From Chitinophaga pinensis (lineage in GTDB: Bacteria > Bacteroidota > Bacteroidia > NS11-12g > UBA9320): 49,231 nt of DNA. The stretch spans positions 1 to 49,231 of the forward strand of contig CAMDGU010000017.1 in assembly GCA_945897885.1 (NCBI GenBank), in the 5' to 3' direction. The notes beneath the pieces are model-generated. The model did not search any database. It was not told the origin of the DNA and was given only the letters and a program-made list of their open reading frames with translations. Numbering within the stretch: the stretch's first letter is position 1; each line of letters opens with the position of its first letter. The position numbers and the translations under genes were made by a program. Of this stretch, positions 34,842 to 42,257 are shown piece by piece.

Positions 34842-35756
34842 ATGAGAGAGCAAAAGCAATCCCTTTATAATCGCATTGACGAAAAATTTAAAGCAATAGA
34901 CCAAAATCCTAATGTACATTTGGAAGGCTTGGTTTGGGCAAAGCCCATGAATTATTGGGACTACATAATGCCTGATGCCTTATTAAATCTGCAAATTCAA
35001 CGAACAACACAACCCGATGAGATGGTATTTATTATGTATCATCAAATTAATGAATTGCTGTTTAAAATGATTTTATGGGAAATAGATCAGGTAAGTGAAT
35101 CAGAAAAAATTGAAGCAGCATTTTTTACGGAAAAATTAAGACGCGTAAGCCGTTATTTTGATATGCTTGCTACCTCCTTTGATATTATGGGAGATGGAAT
35201 GGATTTGGAACAATACAATAAATTCAGAACAACGTTAACACCGGCCAGTGGATTTCAAAGTGCCCAATATCGCCAAATTGAATTTGCCTCTACTGAACTA
35301 ATAAATTTAATTGATTACAGATTTAGAGCAACTATAAACCGCGATACCCCATACGAACATGCCTTTGAACATTTGTATTGGCAAGCTGCCGGAAAAGACC
35401 ACGCCACCGGCAAAAAAAATACTCTAATCCAATTATTTGAGAAACGCTACAAGTCAATGTTTTTGACCAATATGGAAAATTACAACACCACAAATATGTG
35501 GACCAGATTTAAGCAACTTCCGGAGGATGTTAAAAAAGATGCTGAATTAATAAAGGCCATGCGGCACTATGATTATACCGTAAATGTGAGTTGGGTATTG
35601 GCACACTATAATGCAGCAGGAAAATACATTGGAAATGCAGAGGCTACAGGTGGCAGTGACTGGCGAAAATACATGCACCCAAAATACCAACGTCGCATAT
35701 TCTTTCCCGATTTATGGAGTGAAGAAGAACTGAAAAATTGGGGTGAAAACGTTTAA
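34842..35756 (+). CDS. kynA: Tryptophan 2,3-dioxygenase
   Basis: A 304-residue haem dioxygenase of the TDO family: PDEMVFIMYHQINELLFKM (substrate-pocket region with the active-site His), LTPASGFQSAQYR and a C-terminal NAEATGGSDW..FFPDLW segment. It converts tryptophan to N-formylkynurenine. It is the last gene of the five-gene operon, so tyrosine and tryptophan breakdown are co-expressed. Its final codons and stop (…AAC GTT TAA) lie exactly at the start of a relic T9SS sorting domain, so the natural C-terminus may have been altered by that junction. Confidence 0.88.
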   Translation: MREQKQSLYNRIDEKFKAIDQNPNVHLEGLVWAKPMNYWDYIMPDALLNLQIQRTTQPDEMVFIMYHQINELLFKMILWEIDQVSESEKIEAAFFTEKLRRVSRYFDMLATSFDIMGDGMDLEQYNKFRTTLTPASGFQSAQYRQIEFASTELINLIDYRFRATINRDTPYEHAFEHLYWQAAGKDHATGKKNTLIQLFEKRYKSMFLTNMENYNTTNMWTRFKQLPEDVKKDAELIKAMRHYDYTVNVSWVLAHYNAAGKYIGNAEATGGSDWRKYMHPKYQRRIFFPDLWSEEELKNWGENV

Positions 35757-35956
35757 ATTAAAGTATGTAAGCCAATCCGATTTAGAAGCCACCGTTTCAA
35801 TTTATGGAATGACCGGTAATTTGATGGAAACAAAAACCTTAAATGGTTTAGCTAACAAAGCTGAATTGGGAAATAATTTACCAATCGGTATTTTACACTG
35901 TTTTGTTTAACCAAGGCGATAACAAGAAGGTATTTAGAATGATAAAATTGGATTAA
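35750..35956 (+). pseudogene. Relic of a T9SS type A sorting domain
   Basis: About 206 bases match the 3' end of the secreted protein gene at 37739-37944 with about 16 differences. They encode FKLKYVSQSDLEAT..IYGMTGNLMET and on, but one extra T in the block after NNLPIG shifts the frame; the other frame then resumes the correct KVFRMIKLD end to TAA at 35954-35956. There is no start or upstream gene body, since it begins in the last codons of kynA. It is the tail of a lost paralogue of the T9SS protein downstream. Confidence 0.9.
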
Positions 35957-35978
35957 AAGCCTTTAGTAAATTTCTTAT

Positions 35979-36018
35979 AAAAAGCCGTCGTAAATTTAGT
36001 TTTACGGTGGCTTTTTTT
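35979..36018 (+). terminator. Probable terminator after the catabolic operon
   Basis: An imperfect stem (aaaagccgtcgtaaa with tttacggtggctttt, short loop) is followed by a T run. It probably once served the lost T9SS gene and now ends the catabolic operon. Confidence 0.75.
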
Positions 36019-36128
36019 TATCTTATATAAATTAATTCTTCCAACCTCATTGACATAAATAAATTGTATTTTTTTAAAAAAAAAATTAATATTGCCCTAA
36101 AAATAAATAACAAACTTAAAAAACAATT

Positions 36129-36635
36129 ATGAAAAAGAAAGACTCTCAAAATCTTTTGTGGACAAAAGTATGGACCACTCTTACGTTTACACTTTTACTT
36201 TTTGCTTCCTCAGCAATTAAAGCAAATGTATCTGAACCCATGGAGAAAGAAAAATCTATTTATCTTACTCAAAACTCGAATTGGAACTTACCAAATTTTG
36301 AAAATTCAATTACAATTCAAGTAATTAACTGTTTTGATCCAAGTGCACAGTGTACCTATGTAGCTAAAGTTGAAAATTCAACCGAAACACGAGTTGCAAT
36401 ACCTTGTGATTTTCCCGTTATTCTTAAAAAGGCGGACGGCACCAATGATTATAAAACGTATTCTGAACAAATGAGTATTTGGAATACTAATCACCCGGGA
36501 ATTAATGTAGGACCAAGCCCAACAGGTAGTCCTTCTAATAGTTATGTGGAAATTCCAACGGTGGCATTTAATGTATTTTCCATTGAAAAACAGACAAGTA
36601 TTATAGCTGCACCTATTTATTATCGCGTCAAATAA
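36129..36635 (+). CDS. Hypothetical exported protein
   Basis: A 168-residue protein with a signal sequence (hydrophobic stretch TLTFTLLLFASSAI, cleavage near IKANVSE). The mature part contains Cys pairs (CFDPSAQCTY and IPCDFP) and a Gly/Pro/Ser/Asn-rich segment (GPSPTGSPSNSY). I recognise no domain and no T9SS signal. It lies 34 bases before a T9SS-secreted protein and is probably co-transcribed with it. Confidence 0.6.
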   Translation: MKKKDSQNLLWTKVWTTLTFTLLLFASSAIKANVSEPMEKEKSIYLTQNSNWNLPNFENSITIQVINCFDPSAQCTYVAKVENSTETRVAIPCDFPVILKKADGTNDYKTYSEQMSIWNTNHPGINVGPSPTGSPSNSYVEIPTVAFNVFSIEKQTSIIAAPIYYRVK

Positions 36636-36669
36636 AAAATTAAAATAGAAATCTTTACAAAAATAAATT

Positions 36670-37944
36670 ATGAATATTACAAAACAATTATTTATAAAAA
36701 AAATTGCTAAATCATTAGTAATTTTAGGAATTTTAGCTTTTTCTAGTACAAGCTTTGCTCAAGTTACCGTTGATTTTGATGATTTAGGTAATTATGTGAC
36801 ATTAAGGGGAACATATAAGGGACTAAACTGGGGATCCCCAGCCGAAGTCTTAGATGGAAATGCAGACAGTTGTAGTGGCTACTTTAGAGGTATAATATCT
36901 AATAATAATGTTGCTTTTAATGGTTGGAGTGATTTTCCTTGGGAAATTTCGTATGCTGGTTCTGGTACTACTAGTTTTAATTCGGTATATCTTACTGCAG
37001 CCTGGAACGATACTATGGTTGTTAAAATTGAAGGATTAAATGGTTCAACAGTTGTTTACACAACAAATGAAACATTAACTAGAACTCCCAATTTGGTAAC
37101 TATGAATTGGAACAAACTTACAAGTATTAAAATTAGCTTTGTATCTAGAAATGGAACATTCAGCTGCGGTAATACTGGGGATCATATTGCAATGGATAAT
37201 CTTACTTATGGTGCACCATTGTTCGATTCAATTTCGGTAACTCCTGCAAGCGGAACATATACCGGAGGAGTAAACACCAATTTATATATTGGCTACCCTA
37301 ACAATACCGCAATTGATACATTAAAAGCCATAAATGGTGGCTCTGCCACAAAATGGAGTCCTGCGACCTATTTAAGTTGCACTAGTTGTTCTACTACCGT
37401 GTTTTCACCTACTGCAGCAGGAAGTTATACAATAACTGCTAGTAGCGGAGGAATTTCTAAATCTACAACTATTTGTGTAAAAGACATCCGTGTACCAAAT
37501 ACCTCAGGAACCAAAGCTGCTGTATACATCTGCCATTTGGAACCAACTAAAACTACCCCACAAACCTTAGCAGTAGTATTGCGTGGTATTTCAGGTCATT
37601 TTCAATATCACAAAGGCGATAAGCTTGGGGTATGTGGTAATGTATGTGCTACCAGCAAACGTGATTTTGAAGTGGCTGATTTGGTAGTGGATGAGCAATA
37701 CTTAGAAGTAATGTGCACCCCAAACCCATTCCGCAATTCGTTTAAATTAAATTATGTAAGCCACTCCGATTTAGAAGCTACGATTTCAATTTATGGAATG
37801 ACCGGTAATTTGATGGAAACAACCACCTTAAGTGGGTTAGCTAACGAAGCTGAATTGGGAACTAATTTACCAAACGGCATCTACACTGTTTCGTTTAACC
37901 AAGGCGATAACAAGAAGGTATTTAGAATGATAAAATTGGATTAA
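36670..37944 (+). CDS. Secreted protein with type A T9SS sorting domain
   Basis: The 424-residue protein has a signal peptide (cleavage near SSTSFAQ). Residues about 25-185 are a beta-sandwich resembling those in secreted proteins with a VDFDDLGNYVTLRGTYKGLNW start. An Ig/SprB-like segment follows (about 190-275), then a motif KAAVYICHLEPTKT with conserved Cys and His, seen in other Bacteroidota exported proteins. The end (about 345-424) is a T9SS type A domain: CTPNPFRNSFKLNY, ISIYGMTGNLMET, LPNGIYTVSF and KVFRMIKLD. It should be exported to the surface. A partial copy of this end lies at 35750-35956. Confidence 0.85.
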   Translation: MNITKQLFIKKIAKSLVILGILAFSSTSFAQVTVDFDDLGNYVTLRGTYKGLNWGSPAEVLDGNADSCSGYFRGIISNNNVAFNGWSDFPWEISYAGSGTTSFNSVYLTAAWNDTMVVKIEGLNGSTVVYTTNETLTRTPNLVTMNWNKLTSIKISFVSRNGTFSCGNTGDHIAMDNLTYGAPLFDSISVTPASGTYTGGVNTNLYIGYPNNTAIDTLKAINGGSATKWSPATYLSCTSCSTTVFSPTAAGSYTITASSGGISKSTTICVKDIRVPNTSGTKAAVYICHLEPTKTTPQTLAVVLRGISGHFQYHKGDKLGVCGNVCATSKRDFEVADLVVDEQYLEVMCTPNPFRNSFKLNYVSHSDLEATISIYGMTGNLMETTTLSGLANEAELGTNLPNGIYTVSFNQGDNKKVFRMIKLD

Positions 37945-37965
37945 ATCCTTTAAAAATTTCAAAAA

Positions 37966-38002
37966 AAACGCTACAAACTATAGTTTGTAGCGTTTTTTTT
38001 TT
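37966..38002 (+). terminator. Rho-independent terminator
   Basis: A perfect 15+15-base palindrome (37966-37980 with 37981-37995) has ten T at its right end. It lies 21 bases after the T9SS gene. Confidence 0.9.
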
Positions 38003-38022
38003 GAATATAAAAATCATTGCCC

Positions 38023-38864
38023 TTATATCTCAGAATCTGAAAAAAATGCTAAATAGGCATAAGCAAAATGATTACTGTGCGGCAAAATCATCAGCTGTTT
38101 GTTTTTTAAAGTTCCTTCGCGGAAATAGCCTGTTATATCCCAAGTTCAATGGGTTTGGTCGTCGTAAAAGTAGTTACCCTTTTTATGAAAGGTATAATTC
38201 ATCCCTTCCAAGGTACTTCTAAAGGCAGTAGCACTCCCAATACTTCTTGATTTAGCCTATTCATCCTCATCCATCACTGATACCATGTCTTTGTGATATA
38301 AAATAACAAAATGCATATTGTCAAACACCTCATTTAATACCTGCTTTTTTGCTATGGCAGTAAATGGGTAAATCATAGTGTGTTCCTCCACGCGAATATC
38401 CAAAACCCTTTCCAAAGAAGGAAGCCTTTTGTCAACGGTTTCTGGCAAATAATATGTGGTATCAATTTTCCCGTTGTCATGATTAAGATGGTGAAACGGT
38501 TGATGATGTGTTGTTTTGTCAATAATATCAATGCCTTCGGGGGAAAGAATTTTTCCATCAGGATATCGGTCGAAGTAGTCTTTTGCTGAAATAATTAAAG
38601 CTCGCATCATTTTTTAATTCAGTTCCGGCCAGTTCTCCAACAATGGCTTCGCCCATGAGCTGTTCCCTATGGTATTGGTTTGCTTATCATACATAATCTT
38701 ATCGTTATGCATTAATAGTCCTGAGATACCAAAAGTTAGTAAAAGGTCTTTCCCGTCTTTCTTAATTTTTCTGTTAAATGCTATAGCGGCATTATACATG
38801 GGGCAAAAGTTACCCTAACTTGCTCCTCTCCTATACTATTGTTAGATAATTCAAACAAAACAAA
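38023..38864 (-). pseudogene. DUF3179 protein gene with three in-frame stops
   Basis: On the minus strand a DUF3179-like protein can be followed: VTF(C)PMYNAAIAFNRK, LTFGISGLLMHNDKIMYDKQ, SSWAKPLL, DGKILSPEG, ERVLDIRVEEHTMIYPFTA, WDITGYFREG and LMILPHSNHFAYAYLAFF. From 38799 to the stop at 38023 it stays in one frame but is broken by TAA (38614-38616), TAG (38257-38259) and TGA (38146-38148). Upstream of 38799 one lost T in a T run shifts the frame. The N-terminal part is missing. The family's function is unknown. This is a clear pseudogene next to the tRNA cluster. Confidence 0.72.
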
Positions 38865-38881
38865 ACGTACCTCTAAAAAAG

Positions 38882-38907
38882 AAAACCCCAAGAGAATTTG
38901 GGGTTTT
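38882..38907 (-). terminator. Terminator of the tRNA cluster
   Basis: A 10-bp stem (aaaaccccaa/ttggggtttt, 38882-38891 with 38898-38907, loop of 6), flanked by A/T on both sides, lies 10 bases after tRNA-Arg in its direction of transcription. Confidence 0.85.
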
Positions 38908-38917
38908 ATAGATAATG

Positions 38918-38991
38918 TGATCCGGAAGGGATTCGAACCCCTGACCCACAGATTAGAAATCTGTTGCTCTATCCAACTGAGCTACCGGACC
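38918..38991 (-). tRNA. tRNA-Arg (TCT anticodon)
   Basis: A 74-base cloverleaf. The acceptor stem GGTCCGG pairs with CCGGATC including one G-T pair. The anticodon stem ACAGA/TCTGT encloses the loop TTTCTAA, and the T arm GGGTTCGAATCCC is normal. The discriminator is A and CCA is not encoded. It is the last of three tRNAs transcribed right to left. Confidence 0.95.
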
Positions 38992-39024
38992 ATAAAAAAA
39001 CCCCCTCCGAAGCGAAGGGGGTAG

Positions 39025-39098
39025 TCGGGGTGGCAGGATTCGAACCTACGACCTCCTGCTCCCAAAGCAGGCGCGATACCGGGCTACGCTACACCCCG
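39025..39098 (-). tRNA. tRNA-Pro (TGG anticodon)
   Basis: A 74-base cloverleaf with acceptor CGGGGTG/CACCCCG, anticodon stem CCTGC/GCAGG around TTTGGGA, and a T loop with GGTTCGAATCC. The first pair is C-G, as is typical for tRNA-Pro. CCA is not encoded. Confidence 0.95.
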
Positions 39099-39112
39099 AA
39101 ATAAACTCGGTG

Positions 39113-39199
39113 CGGTGAGGGAGGGATTCGAACCCTCGGTACAGTTTCCCGTACGGCAGTTTAGCAAACTGCTACTTTCGGCCACTCAGTCACCTCACC
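39113..39199 (-). tRNA. tRNA-Ser (GCT anticodon)
   Basis: An 87-base class II tRNA with acceptor GGTGAGG/CCTCACC, anticodon loop TTGCTAA, and a long variable arm (CGTACGGGAAACTGTACCG region), as expected for serine. The discriminator is G and CCA is not encoded. It is first in the three-tRNA cluster. The gap 39200-39472 holds its promoter and that of the divergent AAA+ gene, with no further gene seen. Confidence 0.95.
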
Positions 39200-39472
39200 A
39201 GTATTTCATTTCCTCTCTGAAATTTGTAATTATGAAATTGTCATTGTTTGCTTTGGTAAGAAAATCAAGTCAATTCATACCTTAAAGTCAGATGTTTTAT
39301 CAGTTGTTAAAACTTATAAAACACGTTTTTTTAGGAGGCGCAAATATAAAGGAATTTATTTGTGACTTACAAAATAAAATTGAGCAAAATTTTTGCAACA
39401 TTTTTGCACCCATCTTTTTTTGTTGATATAATTCCCTAATCTTGCTTTCTTAAAAATTAAACACAAAATAAA

Positions 39473-42133
39473 ATGAGTCAAAACCCAGCTTTATATCAGG
39501 CTATTGATTTAAAGATATATGCTTCAACAGAATGGTTGGCCGATAATAAAAAAAAGTACAGAACAGTATTTGAGGTAGAGGAATGTACCTACGTTTACTG
39601 CGAATTTTCCTTTTATAATTTAAAGTTTAAAGAAGCCGATTGGAATCTTAACCTAAAAGTTGTTTGCATTGACAATGAGAATAATGAATTATGTAATCTT
39701 AATTGTGATCGAATTGTATCGCAAGATGACAACATTATTTATGTTCGTGAGGGTTGGGGAACAAAGAATAAAGGAACATTTTGGAAACCCGGAATTTATA
39801 AATGGCAAGCACACATTGATGGGACAATAATTATTGAAAGACCATTTTATATACAAAGTTTTGGAAAAGCGAATGATTTAGCGGAGCCATATTTTAAAAT
39901 GGAAAGCCTCAAATTGTATGAAGGCCCTGATGCAAATGTAAAATTGCATGATCGCACTTACTATTCTGTTTTTAATTTTAATTACACTCGTTATGTTTGG
40001 GTTGAATTGAATGCAAAAAATTTAATAAAAGATGTAAACTACTGGGCATGTGAGCTTACCTTTAACTTTAGAACGAGCAACCATTTATTAAAAGGATCCA
40101 TAACCAAACTATTTTTTGTTTACCCACAAGACAACGAATTTTCGGTTACCATAGGCTGGGGTTCCGACAAAGTAGGAACCTGGGGGAAAGACGATTATAT
40201 CGTTGATGTTTTATTTATGGATCAATTGTTGGTTACCAAAGTTTTTACAATAGGTGATGATTATGTTGAGGCAACAACAGAAGACTTTTTATTACCCGAA
40301 TCATTTGGTGATTTTGAAATTGAAACATTAAAAGATTCCGGATTTGATGAGGATCTAGAATCTGAAGACGAATCGGGAAAAATACACCAAACCAATGAAA
40401 CGGTAGAAGTGATAATGAAGGAATTGGAGGGGTTAATTGGTTTAAATGACATTAAAAATAAAATTAAGGAATACAGCAACTACCTTGGTTTTATTTCATT
40501 ACGCAAAGACAAAGGCCTAAAAGAAAAGGAAAAAATAAGCCTGCATGCCATATTTAGAGGAAATCCCGGAACAGGAAAAACAACTGTAGCAAGAAAACTT
40601 GGTAAAATATATCACAGTTTAGGGTTACTATCAAAAGGCCATGTTTACGAAGTAGATAGAGGCGATTTGGTGGCAGAATTTATTGGACAAACTGCTCCAA
40701 AAACTAAAGCAGCCTTAAAAAAGGCCAAAGGTGGGATTTTATTTATTGATGAGGCTTATTCATTAGCACGAAAAGACGATGATGCCAAAGATTTTGGCAA
40801 AGAAGTTATAGAAATATTATTAAAAGAATTATCAGATAATGAAGATATAGCAATTATTTGCGCTGGGTATCCTGCCGAAATGGATAATTTTTTGGAATCA
40901 AATCCAGGGTTAAAATCCAGATTTACCATGTCATATGATTTCCCGGATTATCTCCCTCAGGAACTTATAAAAATTGCGGACTATGCCTGTGAAAGAAGGG
41001 GAATACGATTAAACGAAAAAGCTTCAGAATTACTTTATAAAAAATTAGTAGAGGTATACCGTGAACGGGATAAATTTTTTGGTAATGCCAGATTGGTGAA
41101 TAGCCTTATTGATGAGGCCAAAATGAATTTGGGTTTACGAGTAATGAACACTCAGTTTCCTGAGAAATTAACTCCGGATGAATTATCGGTAATAATGCCG
41201 GAAGATATAGAAAAATTATCGTTTAAGAAAAAGCATGCTACAGCTGATATTCCAATAGATGAAGAATTATTAAAGGAATCGGTTGGAAAGATTAAACGTA
41301 TGATTGGGCTTGAAACGGTGAAGGAAGATATTGATGACCTAGTAAAATTAGTGCGTTTTTATAATGAAACAGGAAAAGATGTAAGACAATCATTTTCTCT
41401 TCATACTGTATTTACAGGAAATCCGGGTACAGGAAAAACAACTGTGGCCCGCATTTTAGCTCAAATTTATAAAGCTTTGGGTATTTTAGAACGTGGTCAT
41501 TTAATTGAATGCGATCGTCAATCTTTGGTTGGAGGTTATGTTGGTCAAACTGCCATAAAAACGGCCGAAATAATTGACAGAGCCATGGGAGGCGTTTTGT
41601 TTATTGATGAAGCTTACTCATTAACCGAAGGTGGACAAAGCGATTTTGGGAAAGAAGCAATTGAAATAATCTTGAAGCGAATGGAAGACCGCCGTGGCGA
41701 TTTTATCGTGATAGCTGCAGGTTACACTGATAATATGAAACGGTTTATAGAATCAAATCCCGGTTTAAAATCACGCTTTGACAGAACGTTCCACTTTGAA
41801 GATTTTAAATCTGCAGAACTGCTTGAAATTGCAAATAATCAAATCTCTGAAAATAATTTAAAGCCGGATGAAGCTGCCGAAACTGAACTTAAACGCGTTA
41901 CGGAATTAATGTATACCAGCAGAGATAAATTTTTTGGAAATGGTCGTGCCGTTCGAAAACTAGTAGAAGAGGTTGTGCGTCACCAGCATCTCAGAATGTC
42001 AGAAATTGCAGCATCCAAGCGTACTATTGAATTAATTTCAACCCTTACGGTAGATGATATTAAGGAAATAAATCTTAAAGAAATTATACAGAAAACTAAG
42101 ACTACAGGTATTGGGTTTCAACAAAATTCTTAA
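39473..42133 (+). CDS. Tandem CbbX/SpoVK-like AAA+ ATPase with duplicated N-terminal domain
   Basis: An 886-residue cytosolic protein. Residues about 11-130 and 145-261 are two copies of a beta-rich domain I do not recognise, sharing a GWG..K.GT[FW] core (GWG at 94-96 and 228-230). An acidic linker (262-305) follows. Two AAA+ modules come next: Walker A GNPGTGKTT at 363 and again at 649, Walker B LFIDEAYSL near 423 and 705, sensor/arginine-finger segments with SNPGLKSRF in both, and C-terminal lids containing RDKFFGNxR. Both ATP sites look active. CbbX-like enzymes remodel protein complexes by pore-loop threading. The partner is unknown, and the N-terminal pair is the likely adaptor. Confidence 0.85.
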   Translation: MSQNPALYQAIDLKIYASTEWLADNKKKYRTVFEVEECTYVYCEFSFYNLKFKEADWNLNLKVVCIDNENNELCNLNCDRIVSQDDNIIYVREGWGTKNKGTFWKPGIYKWQAHIDGTIIIERPFYIQSFGKANDLAEPYFKMESLKLYEGPDANVKLHDRTYYSVFNFNYTRYVWVELNAKNLIKDVNYWACELTFNFRTSNHLLKGSITKLFFVYPQDNEFSVTIGWGSDKVGTWGKDDYIVDVLFMDQLLVTKVFTIGDDYVEATTEDFLLPESFGDFEIETLKDSGFDEDLESEDESGKIHQTNETVEVIMKELEGLIGLNDIKNKIKEYSNYLGFISLRKDKGLKEKEKISLHAIFRGNPGTGKTTVARKLGKIYHSLGLLSKGHVYEVDRGDLVAEFIGQTAPKTKAALKKAKGGILFIDEAYSLARKDDDAKDFGKEVIEILLKELSDNEDIAIICAGYPAEMDNFLESNPGLKSRFTMSYDFPDYLPQELIKIADYACERRGIRLNEKASELLYKKLVEVYRERDKFFGNARLVNSLIDEAKMNLGLRVMNTQFPEKLTPDELSVIMPEDIEKLSFKKKHATADIPIDEELLKESVGKIKRMIGLETVKEDIDDLVKLVRFYNETGKDVRQSFSLHTVFTGNPGTGKTTVARILAQIYKALGILERGHLIECDRQSLVGGYVGQTAIKTAEIIDRAMGGVLFIDEAYSLTEGGQSDFGKEAIEIILKRMEDRRGDFIVIAAGYTDNMKRFIESNPGLKSRFDRTFHFEDFKSAELLEIANNQISENNLKPDEAAETELKRVTELMYTSRDKFFGNGRAVRKLVEEVVRHQHLRMSEIAASKRTIELISTLTVDDIKEINLKEIIQKTKTTGIGFQQNS

Positions 42134-42257
42134 TAGGATAACATAGGGTAAAAGTTTTTCGTCCCGGAGAATTCAAATATTTTCCTGAAAAATCGTTTTT
42201 GCCTAAATAGAATAGAAAAGCTATTTTCGCGGACTTTTACAATTCTTATATAATAAT

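Noticed and set aside
38001-38222. Plus-strand 73-codon frame
   Set aside because: The complementary strand carries the DUF3179 pseudogene with recognisable motifs; the plus frame has no start context and no likeness to a family.
38146-38616. Stop-codon recoding in the DUF3179 frame
   Set aside because: Three different stop codons and an additional frameshift in the same gene point to decay, and other genes in the window use all stops normally.
38918-39199. tRNA-targeted integrative element
   Set aside because: No integrase gene and no duplicated tRNA 3' end were seen near the three tRNA genes.
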